64,000 bases of DNA from the NCBI GenBank assembly GCA_964415365.1, contig CAYPYW010000002.1, forward strand, positions 1-64,000, written 5' to 3'. The position numbers were made by a program, and so were the translations under genes. The notes beneath the pieces are model-generated. The model was given only the letters and a program-made list of their open reading frames with translations, was not told where the DNA came from and did no database searches. This stretch comes from Hydromicrobium sp964415365 (GTDB lineage: Bacteria; Actinomycetota; Humimicrobiia; Humimicrobiales; Humimicrobiaceae). Every line of letters begins with the position of its first letter. Position 1 is the first letter of the stretch. Shown here one piece after another: positions 45,995 through 55,685 of this stretch.

Positions 45995-47083
45995 TTAATC
46001 TATAGTTGAAAGCTCTTCCCAGAAACTATTGTAAGCTGATATTACTTCCTCAGGAAAATTCAATTGCCACACCAGCTTAGCAAGCTCTTCATCTGTGAAT
46101 ACATAAAGGTTCTTATCTATCCCCTCTGCCAGATCAATTGAACCTCTTACCGTAGTGGTATAACCGCCTTCACTCACTACTATAGCCGCGATGTCGGTTC
46201 TCAACATAAAATCAATAAATTTATGCGCCCCTTCGAAATTTACTGCACTGGCCGGGATCATAAAAGTATCCGTCCATCCAAAACCACCGGTCGAAGGAAG
46301 TACATACTTGAATTTCGGATCTGAGGACTCAAGATTTCTGCCTCCACCATCCCAGATATGACTAATCCAGACTTCTTCATTGCTTAAGAGATCCAGGATC
46401 TCAGCACCGGTATCGTAAAACTTGAGTACATTATTTTTTAATTCAATGGCCTTGCTTCTTATGCTTTCAAGTGTTGCCTGGGTATCGGTAAGCAGATTAG
46501 CCCTGGGTATTCCCATAAGGTCCAGGCATATCATCAGAGACTCTGCCGAATTTCTGGAAGATACCCTATCTTTCAGGGCAGGATCAAATAATATATCCCA
46601 GCCAATTCCGTCCAGCGAACCAGCATACTTTGCAGTGTTTACCACAATACCGCTTGTTCCAAACACATAGGCAATAACATATGTATCTCCGGATCCCATC
46701 TGCTGTCCGTCCCACATACTCCAATCCTTGCCTTTAAAGGATTCGGCCACATTTGCATAATTAGGAATCTTATCCAGATTGAGAGGCTGCGCCAGATTTT
46801 CGGTATAGAACCGGTTTACCTGGTTTTGTGTGGGCATGATGACATCTGCCTGGCCTCCACCTCTGAGCATGGTAAACATCTCATCATTTCCGGTTATAAG
46901 ATTGATATTTAAATTTATTCCGCTCTCTTGTTCAAACATATCCGCCACACTATCCGGCAAATACCCTTCCCAGACATAGATCGTCAATTCCTGTGGTACC
47001 TGTGTCTTTTTACAGGCCGGAATAAACAGAGTAAGTAAAAGAGCAATTACCAGTGAAAACATAATAAGTTTCTTGAATTTCAT
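45995..47083 (-). CDS. potD: Polyamine-type ABC substrate-binding lipoprotein
   Basis: About 362 aa. Signal peptide with lipobox FIPAC (Cys near 24), then a two-lobe binding protein opening LTIYVWEGYLPDSV, as in PotD/PotF. TGNDEMFTMLRGGGQADVIMPTQ and WISHIWDGG correspond to binding-cleft segments. GGGAGGA stands before ATG 47083; the longer frame from 47098 contains this site. Which amine it binds cannot be read from sequence. Confidence 0.9.
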   Translation of the reverse strand: MKFKKLIMFSLVIALLLTLFIPACKKTQVPQELTIYVWEGYLPDSVADMFEQESGINLNINLITGNDEMFTMLRGGGQADVIMPTQNQVNRFYTENLAQPLNLDKIPNYANVAESFKGKDWSMWDGQQMGSGDTYVIAYVFGTSGIVVNTAKYAGSLDGIGWDILFDPALKDRVSSRNSAESLMICLDLMGIPRANLLTDTQATLESIRSKAIELKNNVLKFYDTGAEILDLLSNEEVWISHIWDGGGRNLESSDPKFKYVLPSTGGFGWTDTFMIPASAVNFEGAHKFIDFMLRTDIAAIVVSEGGYTTTVRGSIDLAEGIDKNLYVFTDEELAKLVWQLNFPEEVISAYNSFWEELSTID

Positions 47084-47185
47084 AACATCCTCCCTCACAT
47101 AATAAAATAATAAGTTTCCTTTACCTAACTATTTTGACCATGTTTTTCATTATTATACCCCACCGGCGAATTTAAAATAAACTGC

Positions 47186-47986
47186 TTATCCTCTCTCTTT
47201 CATTAAAATTTTACTATATATCTTTCTACTGGCCAGAAGAATTGCAATCACACTTAAGGTAAATAAAGTAATAAGAACCGATATTACATTCACCTTTGGC
47301 GAAATACCAAATCTGAGTTGTGAAAATATATAGACCGGAAGAGTCATACTACCGCCAATCAGGAAATAAGTTACTATAAATTCATTCCAGCTAATCATAA
47401 AAGCAAATAACCATCCAGCTATTATAGCTGGTACCAGGATGGGGAATATTATATCTTTAACACTTGAAAACCAGGTTGCCCCAAGATCAACCGACGCCTC
47501 CTGCAGAGTCAGGGACATTTCTTCAATTCTACCCATAAGTATTAAAAAAACATAACTCATGCTTATGGAAACATGAGAAACTATCACAATAGGAATCCCC
47601 AGAGGAATACTTATTGTTCTGAAAAATACCAGTGCAGATATACCGATAGTCAGACTGGGCATTAATACCGGAAGTATGAGCAGAGTTAGAAAAACACTGG
47701 TTCTTCTGACCAGCCCTTTTAATAGCCCTACAGATAAAAGAGTTGCCAGTATAGTGGAAATGGTAGCTGAGGACAGTGCAATAATAACGCTGTTTCTAAT
47801 TGCCTCTTTAGCCAGCCGGTCACTGGCAAGTTCCGCGAACCATCTCCATGTAAAACCTTTCAGGGGAAAGCTATAACCCTCACCGCTGTTCCAGGCAAAG
47901 ATAAAAATAAGTATGATAGGAACAAAAATATAAAGGAAAAAAAGTGCGGTATATATTATTAAAATGACAGACTTTTTATTTTTCAT
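47186..47986 (-). CDS. potC: Polyamine-type ABC permease
   Basis: 266 aa with six membrane spans. The EAA-type coupling motif is at about 167-186 (EASVDLGATWFSSVKDIIFP). It begins with a span at about 8-30 and the periplasmic loop FPLKGFTWRWFAEL, typical of PotC. Starts 11 nt after potB; gap of about 100 nt to potD contains no clear terminator. Confidence 0.91.
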   Translation of the reverse strand: MKNKKSVILIIYTALFFLYIFVPIILIFIFAWNSGEGYSFPLKGFTWRWFAELASDRLAKEAIRNSVIIALSSATISTILATLLSVGLLKGLVRRTSVFLTLLILPVLMPSLTIGISALVFFRTISIPLGIPIVIVSHVSISMSYVFLILMGRIEEMSLTLQEASVDLGATWFSSVKDIIFPILVPAIIAGWLFAFMISWNEFIVTYFLIGGSMTLPVYIFSQLRFGISPKVNVISVLITLFTLSVIAILLASRKIYSKILMKERG

Positions 47987-47997
47987 CTCTACTTAAT

Positions 47998-48861
47998 TTA
48001 AAGATTGCCTCTATTTTTATAAATTGACTCCAGCCCAAATATCCTCGAATAAAATAACACCAGAACTATGGAGAGTATCGCCAGGGCAACAGTAAATGCA
48101 GAACCAAAGTTCCAGTCACCTACCCTGCTGAACTGATTTTCTATAATATTCCCGATCATTACCGAATTAGTTCCACCTAGTATTGCAGGTATGGCAAAAG
48201 AACCAAGGGCTGGTATGAAAACAAGTAGTGTACCTGCAAAAATTCCGGTAAGACTCAGCTTAAAAGTTACATCAAAAAAAGCCCTGACCCTTGATGCCCC
48301 CAGATCCAGAGATGCTTCTATAAGAGAATCATCAATTCTGAGCAGCGATGCATACAACGGCAAAACCATCATGGGGGTGTACATATATATAAGTCCAAGC
48401 AATACTGAAGTCTGACTGTATAATATTCTTACCGGTTCATCAATAACCTTTAGCCATAGCAAAAACTGATTCAGAATTCCATTTTCAGAAAGAATTAATT
48501 TCCAAGCAAAGGTTCTGATAAGGTAATTAATCCAGAAAGGTATCATGAGAACTACAATAAGTACTTTATCTAATCTGGTTCTTTTAGCCAGGAAATATGC
48601 GACCGGATAAGAAAATGCTATAGAAAATATGGTGGTAAGAAAACTGATTTTAAGTGACCTTAAGAGTATTATAAGGTAGTGTTTTTTTTGAAAGATAACC
48701 ACAAAATTCTTAAAGGTAAATTCTAATGGTCCTCCTGAAAACAAGTTTTCAGTGGTCACAGCATAAATCAATATCACCGATAAAGGCAGGAGAAAAAAAA
48801 CAATGAACCACAGAAATCCCGGATAGATGAGATTTTTATTTTTACTTCTTATAATACTCAT
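47998..48861 (-). CDS. potB: Polyamine-type ABC permease
   Basis: About 287 aa, six spans, EAA motif EASLDLGASRVRAFFDVTFKLS. The first span is preceded by a short basic N-terminus (MSIIRSKNKN). The ATG at 48861 is chosen over a TTG eight codons upstream; neither has a clear Shine-Dalgarno. First gene of the operon. Confidence 0.9.
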   Translation of the reverse strand: MSIIRSKNKNLIYPGFLWFIVFFLLPLSVILIYAVTTENLFSGGPLEFTFKNFVVIFQKKHYLIILLRSLKISFLTTIFSIAFSYPVAYFLAKRTRLDKVLIVVLMIPFWINYLIRTFAWKLILSENGILNQFLLWLKVIDEPVRILYSQTSVLLGLIYMYTPMMVLPLYASLLRIDDSLIEASLDLGASRVRAFFDVTFKLSLTGIFAGTLLVFIPALGSFAIPAILGGTNSVMIGNIIENQFSRVGDWNFGSAFTVALAILSIVLVLFYSRIFGLESIYKNRGNL

Positions 48862-49127
48862 GAATTTAGATTTAACTACTACCAAAGTTTAAAGCATATT
48901 GTCCATATTAAATTTTATCAGATATTATGGTTTCAAACTACAGATTTGATAAACAGCAGCCAGTTCAATTACTATCGGTATTTTACAGCTTCAATTCATA
49001 GTTATTATAGTTTTAGAGTATTTTTTAATCATCGGCAGTAGATACTGAAGAATATTTAACCTGATATTTCAATAATCCCCTCAGGAAATGCTATAATATA
49101 ACTTTAAAAATTTGACCACAAAAACTC

Positions 49128-49961
49128 ATGGGAAAATATATTGTAAAAGCTAATGGCACTAAAGAACCATACAACGAACAGAAAATAAGTTCCTCTTTCA
49201 TAAAGGCAGGGGCTCCTCCCGATATAGCTATAAAAGCTACTGGAATAATCAACAAAAAAGTAAAAGATGATATGAGTACCGATGAGATCTATCATGAAGC
49301 CCTGGGTCACCTGAGAGTAATAGAGCCCAGAACAGCTCTCAAATATTCCCTGAAAAGAGCTATCATGGATCTGGGACCGGAAGGGTTTGTTTTTGAAAAA
49401 TATGTAGCAAGAATTTTAAAAGAATATGGTTATACCACAGAAGTGGGACGAATAGTAAGTGGTTATTGTGTCGAACACGAAGTTGATGTCATCGCGAAAA
49501 AGGAAAACAGGATCTGCCTTGTCGAGTGTAAATACCATAACTCACCAGGAATAAAATCCGATATAAAAACTGCCCTTTATATCCACAGTAGATTTCTGGA
49601 TATAGAGAAAGCCTACAGGGAGAAAGATAACAATGACCACACTTATTTTGAAGCCTGGCTGGTTACCAATACCAAGTGCACATCAGATTCTATAAAATAT
49701 GCCAATTGTGTTAATTTAAAAATTCTAGCCTGGCAATACCCAAAAGTGGAAAATTTACAATACTTTATTGAAACAAAAAAACTTTACCCCATAAGCATTC
49801 TTTCTACAATAACTAGGAAACAGAAGGAAAAGTTATTTGATTCTGATATCATATTAATAAAGGAACTTGGTGGCTATAGGATGGACAATTTAACTAAATT
49901 GATATCTGTAAGCCAGCCACAGGCATTAAAAATTCTAAATGAAATAAGTATTATACTGTAA
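49128..49961 (+). CDS. ATP-cone domain fused to a PD-(D/E)XK nuclease-like domain
   Basis: 277 aa. The first 85 residues form an ATP-cone (YIVKANGTKEPYNEQKI, then STDEIYHEAL), the nucleotide-sensing domain known from ribonucleotide reductase and NrdR. Residues about 86-200 have the Mrr-like restriction nuclease pattern: E90 in FEKYVARIL, D120 in HEVDVIA, and E133/K135 in LVECKYH, which are the expected metal and catalytic residues. The C-terminal 75 residues are helical. TATAAT about 30 nt upstream, no Shine-Dalgarno. Nucleotide-gated DNA processing or defence would fit; this is inference. Confidence 0.8.
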   Translation: MGKYIVKANGTKEPYNEQKISSSFIKAGAPPDIAIKATGIINKKVKDDMSTDEIYHEALGHLRVIEPRTALKYSLKRAIMDLGPEGFVFEKYVARILKEYGYTTEVGRIVSGYCVEHEVDVIAKKENRICLVECKYHNSPGIKSDIKTALYIHSRFLDIEKAYREKDNNDHTYFEAWLVTNTKCTSDSIKYANCVNLKILAWQYPKVENLQYFIETKKLYPISILSTITRKQKEKLFDSDIILIKELGGYRMDNLTKLISVSQPQALKILNEISIIL

Positions 49962-50044
49962 AACGGCACCTGCCGGATCTAAAAAACACTGGAGTCCCAA
50001 TATTCACTTCCATTCAAGCCTACCTATTGATAGCAAAACCCGAC

Positions 50045-50815
50045 TTAATCTTGCCTGTTGAACAAAATAGAACCCAATACACTCACTACTATAGTTACGG
50101 AAATCAATACCACGGCGTCCAGCCACAGTGGATACAGTTGCAAAGCGGGATTATTTAGTATTACAGAGCGCATTGCATCAATTCCATAAGAAAGTGGATT
50201 AACTTTAGCGACTACATTCATCCATCTCACTGTACTATTCAATGGAAATAGAGCACCGGAAAGAAAAAACATGGGCATAAGTAAAAAATTGGTGATCACC
50301 TGGAATGCCTGCATGGATTTTATTATGGAGGCCAATATAATTCCCATAGCAGAGATGGTCATGGCAACCAGGAACATAATAGCCAATACTTTAAAGAATA
50401 TTACAAAAGTAATAGGTATCGCTAGCAGAGGACTGAAAAGCAATATTATTGTGCCCTGGAACATGGCAATGGTGGAACCACCGAGTAGTTTTCCAACAAC
50501 TATAGAAGTCCTTGAAATAGGTGCAACCAGGATTTCTCTAAGAAAACCGAACTCACGGTCCCAGACTATCGACATAGCACTAAAAAAAGAAGTAAAAAGA
50601 ACAGTCATACCCACAATTCCAGGAAACATAAAATCAAGAAATTCCTTACCGCCTCCACCTCCAAAAGTACTAAAGGAACTTGCAATCCCGGTACCCAGAA
50701 CAAATAGAAAAAGGATGGGCTGTGCAAACGAACCTATTATTCTTGGTTTGTCCCTATAATATCTCTTAATATCTCTCAACCATACCGTATATACACCAGT
50801 TAATTCCTTTTTCAA
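50045..50815 (-). CDS. ABC-2 type permease (DrrB-like)
   Basis: 256 aa, six spans. WLRDIKRYYRDKPRIIGSFAQPI at the N-terminus and the EFGFLREILVAPISRTSIVVGK motif are typical of DrrB/NodJ-type permeases. TTG start overlapping the ATPase gene by 4 nt, so translationally coupled. Exports a drug, lipid or glycan; substrate unknown. Confidence 0.9.
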   Translation of the reverse strand: MKKELTGVYTVWLRDIKRYYRDKPRIIGSFAQPILFLFVLGTGIASSFSTFGGGGGKEFLDFMFPGIVGMTVLFTSFFSAMSIVWDREFGFLREILVAPISRTSIVVGKLLGGSTIAMFQGTIILLFSPLLAIPITFVIFFKVLAIMFLVAMTISAMGIILASIIKSMQAFQVITNFLLMPMFFLSGALFPLNSTVRWMNVVAKVNPLSYGIDAMRSVILNNPALQLYPLWLDAVVLISVTIVVSVLGSILFNRQD

Positions 50816-51810
50816 TGCCTCATTCTCCCCCTCATTCTCATTCTGATAATATCTTTGGAACTGGCATTTTCTTCCCTTATTTCCCTGCCGGTAAGGTCCA
50901 GAAATACATCGTTTAAAGTCGGTTTTCTGGCGCTTATCGATAAAATCTTTACCGGGCTGTCTTTGATTAATTTTGGGATAAAAACGGAGCTATCCTTAAC
51001 TTCGAATCTAATCTTGCCCTCTTTCGCATCATGCACCTCATTACCAGTAATTTCTTTTACATACTCTCTTAACTTAATATTATCTTCTGAAAGTATTGTG
51101 ATTATATCCCCACCGATAGTATTTTTAAGATTATCCGGCGTGTCGAGCGCAATGATTTTCCCCTTATCTATAATAGCTATCCGGTCACATATTTCTGTTT
51201 CTTCCATATAATGTGAGGTTAAGAAGATGGTAATATTTTTACTGTTCTTGAGTTTAATTATATAATCCCATATTTTGTTCCTGGTTTGTGGATCCAGTCC
51301 AAGGGTAGGTTCATCCAGAAACAGGATTTTTGGATAATGCAGTAGACCCCTCGCAATCTCAAGCCTCCTTTTCATTCCTCCGGAATAGGTCATGACCAGG
51401 CTATTTTTCCGGCTGGTAAGATCTACCATCTCCAGCACTTCTTCGGATCTTTCTTTTAAGGTGCTGCGAGGGATGTTATAGAGAAGTCCATGAAAGTATA
51501 AATTCTCAAGGGCTGTCAATCTGTCATCAAGACTCGGGTCCTGAAAAACCATTCCAATACAATTCCTTATTTTATTTCTTTCTCTGGCTGCATCATATCC
51601 GCTTAAAGTGACTTCTCCAGATGTCATTGACAGAAGCGTGCATATTATATTTATTGTTGTCGTTTTACCTGCGCCATTTGGACCCAAAAAACCAAATATT
51701 TCATTTTCTTTCACCGAAAATGTAATACCACCAACCGCTCTTAATCCCTTAAATTCTTTTACCAGATTTTTAACTTCTATAATATTGTCATTTGTGCTTA
51801 CATTATCCAT
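50812..51810 (-). CDS. ABC exporter ATP-binding protein (DrrA-like)
   Basis: 332 aa. Walker A GPNGAGKTT, Q-loop VFQDPSLDDRLTA, signature YSGGMKRRLEIARGL, Walker B ILFLDEPTLGLD, H-loop TSHYMEE. The C-terminal domain includes ARKPTLNDVFLDLTGRE, the DrrA-type regulatory end. The last residues (RMRMRGRMR) come from a short AGAATG repeat and probably add little. It directly abuts the upstream PFK gene (stop of PFK at 51811), so the three genes may be one transcript. Confidence 0.92.
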   Translation of the reverse strand: MDNVSTNDNIIEVKNLVKEFKGLRAVGGITFSVKENEIFGFLGPNGAGKTTTINIICTLLSMTSGEVTLSGYDAARERNKIRNCIGMVFQDPSLDDRLTALENLYFHGLLYNIPRSTLKERSEEVLEMVDLTSRKNSLVMTYSGGMKRRLEIARGLLHYPKILFLDEPTLGLDPQTRNKIWDYIIKLKNSKNITIFLTSHYMEETEICDRIAIIDKGKIIALDTPDNLKNTIGGDIITILSEDNIKLREYVKEITGNEVHDAKEGKIRFEVKDSSVFIPKLIKDSPVKILSISARKPTLNDVFLDLTGREIREENASSKDIIRMRMRGRMRH

Positions 51811-53124
51811 TTATAGCTCTATCTCTTTCCTATAATCGTATGGAATATAAGAAGGACATTTTTTTTCTGCATAAATCTCTCTAAACCCACAAAAACGAGG
51901 GAGCTCACTGCCAATAAGCGGCATAGCCCATTCTATAAAATCATCCGTGACATCCGTTTTATCCCTTGCCATCCATTCCCCCGGAAATTCCCTTTCTGAA
52001 TTTGCAACTGTTTCTAACAGCACTTTATCATACACTACCCTGTAAGTTTTCCCGGGAATCCTTAAGATTGTTGCCATATATCCATTTTCTCCCTTAAGGG
52101 CAACATTTGCTGCGTGTTCACCAACCTTATAGGCTTCCAGCAAATCAACTTCCGATGCATAGGCAATTTCTCTTCTCTGTCTTGTTCCCGGATTTTCACA
52201 TCTCGCATTACCTCTTACCAGGAACCTTCTCTTTCTATCCTCTTTATCCAGCCCATTCAGGTAGTTGATTAGTATTTGTCCTACTGTTGTAGCTGAAGAA
52301 TTATATTCGATATGACCAAAATTATCTCTTACCACTCCTAAATCACCTAAATTTATCCCTTCACTTATTACTACTATACACCTGCCGAACGCAGATATTT
52401 TTTCATTTACCTTTCCTGTAATAAACTCCAGGTTGGCCTTGTGATCCTTTTCCGACATATTCTCAGGCAGAATTATAAGTAATGGAATTTTTCGCTCCGG
52501 ATCGGTAAGCCTGGCAGAGGCAGGAATAAAGCCTATTTTTCTACCCATAACTGTTATTACTATAACCGGGTCAGTGGTATAACTCGCCATACTTTCCTCG
52601 TTAGCTTCTAGAACATTAATAGCAGTATTTCTGGCTACACTTCCATATCCGGGATCATGGTCACAGATATCAAAAGTCCCATCAGCTTTAAGTTTTCCGC
52701 CTACATCATTATCAATAGTTTTTGGTATACCGGTAGCAATAAGATCAAGCCCCTCTTCGTCTGCAAGTATATTTATTTTGTTCGCAGTATCCATAGAATC
52801 TCCGCCGCCGCAATAAAAAAAGTAACCAATATTATGCTTTTTAAATACTTCAACGATTCTCTCTAAATCTTCATCGCTTTTTATCTTATACCTGCAACTG
52901 CCCAAAACACCTGCCGAAGGTGTACTCGAAAGCCAGGAAATTTGTTCTCCTGATTGGCAAGAAATATCAAGGAAATTCTCTTCAAGGACTCCAAGTATTC
53001 CCATCTTGGCTCCATAGATTTTATTTACTTTATTTGAGGAAACAAGTGCATCGACAGCTCCCCTAACACTATTATTAATTACCGAAGTTGGTCCTCCCGA
53101 TTGGGCAATAACTACATTCTTCAC
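51811..53124 (-). CDS. 6-phosphofructokinase, PPi-dependent type
   Basis: 437 aa. Phosphorylates fructose 6-phosphate. The N-terminal nucleotide/PPi loop is QSGGPTSVINNSV; YCGGGDSMDTA (105-114) has Asp where ATP enzymes have Gly (GGDGS), and PKTIDND (134-140) has the Lys typical of PPi users instead of PGTIDND. PPi as phosphoryl donor is thus likely but not certain. Length fits the non-plant long PPi-PFK group. PPi use would allow reversible glycolysis with the archaeal-type aldolase at 6.5 kb. Confidence 0.9.
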   Translation of the reverse strand: MKNVVIAQSGGPTSVINNSVRGAVDALVSSNKVNKIYGAKMGILGVLEENFLDISCQSGEQISWLSSTPSAGVLGSCRYKIKSDEDLERIVEVFKKHNIGYFFYCGGGDSMDTANKINILADEEGLDLIATGIPKTIDNDVGGKLKADGTFDICDHDPGYGSVARNTAINVLEANEESMASYTTDPVIVITVMGRKIGFIPASARLTDPERKIPLLIILPENMSEKDHKANLEFITGKVNEKISAFGRCIVVISEGINLGDLGVVRDNFGHIEYNSSATTVGQILINYLNGLDKEDRKRRFLVRGNARCENPGTRQRREIAYASEVDLLEAYKVGEHAANVALKGENGYMATILRIPGKTYRVVYDKVLLETVANSEREFPGEWMARDKTDVTDDFIEWAMPLIGSELPRFCGFREIYAEKKCPSYIPYDYRKEIEL

Positions 53125-53197
53125 TGACTTTCCTTTCTATCCGTAGTCTTTAAAAAATTATGAAATCTTTAGTTTTGGAAGAAATAACAGTATATAG

Positions 53198-53431
53198 CTA
53201 TCTGTTACCGGAGCAGGTTGCACAGCTTCCACCAGAACAGCTGCTGCAAGATGATGAACCCCCCGAATCACCGCCATCGTTGTTGGATCTTTTAAAACCC
53301 ACAGGGGCAAAAACTCTTACCATATTCTTACTTCCGCATTTCTCGCATTTTATATGGAAATTGTTTTCTCCTCTTATTACTACCTCTGAAACACACCCGC
53401 AATCCTTACATTTATAATCTACAAAACGCAA
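53198..53431 (-). CDS. FmdB-family zinc-ribbon protein
   Basis: 77 aa. It opens with a beta-strand YKCKDCGCVSEV, then CEKCGSKNMVRVFAPVG: two CxxC knuckles of the putative regulator FmdB family. The C-terminus is Gly/Ser/Cys-rich with CSSC and CATC pairs, which may hold a second metal or disulfides. Function is unknown. It is upstream of the PFK gene on the same strand. Confidence 0.82.
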   Translation of the reverse strand: MRFVDYKCKDCGCVSEVVIRGENNFHIKCEKCGSKNMVRVFAPVGFKRSNNDGGDSGGSSSCSSCSGGSCATCSGNR

Positions 53432-53564
53432 CTCTCGTCACCTTCAATTATATAAGACCATTTGTAATATTTACCGGTATAACATAATAATACACTAACC
53501 ATATTATAATCAAGAAAATATTCTGACTTCAAGTGAATGGTTAATAAATTTATCACTCGGTTTG

Positions 53565-53629
53565 TTGACTTTTAAAATTGTATTGATATAAGCTATAAGA
53601 AAATTAAGACCCCGTAAAGTAGGGTTCTT
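53565..53629 (+). promoter_or_regulatory. Promoter followed by a terminator-like leader hairpin before the FAH gene
   Basis: -35 TTGACT (53565-53570), 16-nt spacer, -10 TATAAG (53587-53592). The expected start is near 53599. Directly after it AAGACCCC (53606-53613) pairs with GGGTTCTT (53622-53629), and ATTTTTAAATT follows. This could attenuate transcription of the gene at 53685; the alternative is simply a stable 5' end. Confidence 0.5.
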
Positions 53630-53684
53630 ATTTTTAAATTGATTTACATTATTTAAGAGTAAATATTTATACCAAGGAGAACTA

Positions 53685-54353
53685 ATGACCTTTAAATCAG
53701 ATATCAAAACTTATATCCCAGGTAAGATAATATGCGTGGGGATGAATTACAAATCTCATGTCAGAGAGCAGGATGGACGGTTTCCTGAAAAACCCGTACT
53801 TTTTTCCAAGGCAAAAAGCTGCATAATAAAAAACGGAGAAAATATTGTATACCCTCCTGAAGTTAAAGAACTCGATTATGAAGTAGAGCTTGCAGTAATA
53901 ATAGGAAGAAAGATGAAAAATGTTTCTGAGGATAAGGTATTGGACTATATCTACGGCTATACCATAATGAATGATATTACAGCCAGAGATATTCAGCAAA
54001 ATGAGGGGCAATGGTACCGTGCAAAAAGTTTTGACACCTTCGGGCCTATTGGACCAGTAATTATTAGCAAAGATAAAATACCTGACCCTCAAAATCTTAA
54101 TCTCAAATCTTATGTAAATAATGAACTCAGACAGAATGGTAACACATCAGATATGCTATTCAGCACTTACGAGCTTATATCTTATATCTCGGGGTCTATT
54201 GCCCTGGAAGTCGGAGATCTCATCTCCACAGGAACTCCTGCAGGAGTGGGAATTTTTATGAAAGAGAAAAAAATGCTCAGACCGGGAGATGTAGTAGTGT
54301 GCGAGATTGAAAAAATAGGAAAACTGGAAAATAAAATTGTAGCGGGAGAATAA
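53685..54353 (+). CDS. Fumarylacetoacetate hydrolase (FAH) family protein
   Basis: 222 aa. ICVGMNYKSHVREQ, metal-binding DYEVELAVIIGR, YTIMNDITARDIQ, KSFDTFGPIGP and the end STGTPAGVG are all FAH-fold signatures. Members hydrolyse or decarboxylate acylpyruvates or oxaloacetate; the substrate here is not determined. AAGGAG before the ATG. Its stop overlaps the next start (TAATG), so it is translated together with the LysE-type exporter. Confidence 0.9.
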   Translation: MTFKSDIKTYIPGKIICVGMNYKSHVREQDGRFPEKPVLFSKAKSCIIKNGENIVYPPEVKELDYEVELAVIIGRKMKNVSEDKVLDYIYGYTIMNDITARDIQQNEGQWYRAKSFDTFGPIGPVIISKDKIPDPQNLNLKSYVNNELRQNGNTSDMLFSTYELISYISGSIALEVGDLISTGTPAGVGIFMKEKKMLRPGDVVVCEIEKIGKLENKIVAGE

Positions 54354-55003
54354 TGAATGAGGTTTATCAGATTTTTATTGGGTCGATGGTTGTCGCATTT
54401 TCTGGCGCTCTGGTACCTGGCCCCATGCTTACCCTGGTCATCAGCAGTGTTGCCGAGAAAGGTTTCTGGACTTCCTTTTTTATTGTAGTAGGCCATTCCT
54501 TACTGGAGTTAGTGGTGGTAATAGGTTTTTTTCTGGGTATACTGAAATTTCTGGACAACCCTCTTATAGCAAAGATAATTGGACTGCTGGGAGGTATTTT
54601 CCTTTTATACATAGGAATTAATATTATAGTCTCAATCTTCAAGAAGAAATTTACCATAGATTTCAAGTCAGTATTAAAACAAAGAACCATTACCGGAAAA
54701 TCAACCGGAACGGTGATACTTAAAGGCATTCTGATAAGTCTTGTGAATCCTTACTGGTTTATCTGGTGGATCAGTATAGGAGCAGCATTTCTTTTAAAAA
54801 GTGTGGAATTTAATATGATAGGCATTTTCTCTTTTTACATAGGCCACATCAGTGCAGATTTCATCTGGTATCTATTTATTGGATTTTTAGTAAATACCGG
54901 ACGCAGATTTTTCAATCAAAAAATATACAACGGCATACTTATTGCCTGTAGTTTATTTTTATTCTACCTTGGAACAAGGTTTATTATTGAGGCTGTAATT
55001 TGA
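54353..55003 (+). CDS. LysE-family exporter
   Basis: 216 aa, six spans. SGALVPGPMLTLVI near the N-terminus is the LysE/RhtB hallmark, and NPYWFIWWISIG the second conserved segment. Such proteins export amino acids or related metabolites. It is coupled to the FAH-family gene by a 1-nt overlap, so the exported compound may be a substrate or product of that enzyme. Confidence 0.88.
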   Translation: MNEVYQIFIGSMVVAFSGALVPGPMLTLVISSVAEKGFWTSFFIVVGHSLLELVVVIGFFLGILKFLDNPLIAKIIGLLGGIFLLYIGINIIVSIFKKKFTIDFKSVLKQRTITGKSTGTVILKGILISLVNPYWFIWWISIGAAFLLKSVEFNMIGIFSFYIGHISADFIWYLFIGFLVNTGRRFFNQKIYNGILIACSLFLFYLGTRFIIEAVI

Positions 55004-55181
55004 CCTTTTGTCTTTTAAACTTTTTTACTCCTTCATTATCTACCACAACAAACATATTACAATGTTGGAAAATATTATTTCTAATGATATTGTTATCTAT
55101 GGCAATTGCAAAAAATCTTTTTAGAATAGAATACACAGGAGCCATAAATAACAAACATAATTCAAAGGGGTGATTTATCCA

Positions 55182-55667
55182 ATGATTGATAATAAAGAAA
55201 AGAAAAAACTGGCAATGGTTGTTTTCAGCGGAGACCTGGACAAGCTCATGTCTGCCTTCATCATAGCAACCGGAGCAGCAGCTTCTAATATTGAAGTCGC
55301 TATGTTCTTTACTTTCTGGGGACTCAGGGCCTTAAAGAAAAAAACTTTAACTGGTAGAAGCTTTATGGGAAGAATGGTGGGTATCATGGAAAGAGGAGAT
55401 ATAAGCAAAGCTTCACCCAGTAAGTACAGCTTTGGCGGTCTGGGCCGCTGGATGTTTGGGAAAATGATGAAAGCAAAAAAGGTTGCAACGCTGCCCGAAC
55501 TCAGACAGATGGCCATAGACCTGGGCGTAAAACTATATGGCTGCCAGATGAGTATGGACATTCTTGAAATTCCCAGAGAGAAAATGATTGATGAAGTCGA
55601 GGCTTATGTAGGAGTAGCATTCTTCATAGAGCAGGCCCAGGAATCCGATATGCAGTTCTTTATTTAA
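55182..55667 (+). CDS. DsrE/DsrF/DrsH-like protein
   Basis: About 161 aa. LAMVVFSGDLDKLMSAFIIATGAAASNIEVAMFFTFWGL is the N-terminal DsrE-like fold, and LYGCQMSMDI holds the conserved sulfur-binding Cys; the end is FFIEQAQESDMQFFI. The family takes part in sulfur transfer or thiol handling. ATG 55182 with GGGG upstream is preferred to GTG 55170. Monocistronic. Confidence 0.83.
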   Translation: MIDNKEKKKLAMVVFSGDLDKLMSAFIIATGAAASNIEVAMFFTFWGLRALKKKTLTGRSFMGRMVGIMERGDISKASPSKYSFGGLGRWMFGKMMKAKKVATLPELRQMAIDLGVKLYGCQMSMDILEIPREKMIDEVEAYVGVAFFIEQAQESDMQFFI

Positions 55668-55685
55668 AATTACTTTTATTATTTA

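Noticed and set aside
53510..53707. 65-codon open frame on the - strand before the FAH gene
   Set aside because: It overlaps the promoter, hairpin and start of the FAH gene, has no ribosome site and reads as low-complexity sequence.
54182..54729. Antisense frames across the FAH/LysE junction
   Set aside because: Both are shadows of two clearly recognisable genes that are joined by a TAATG overlap.
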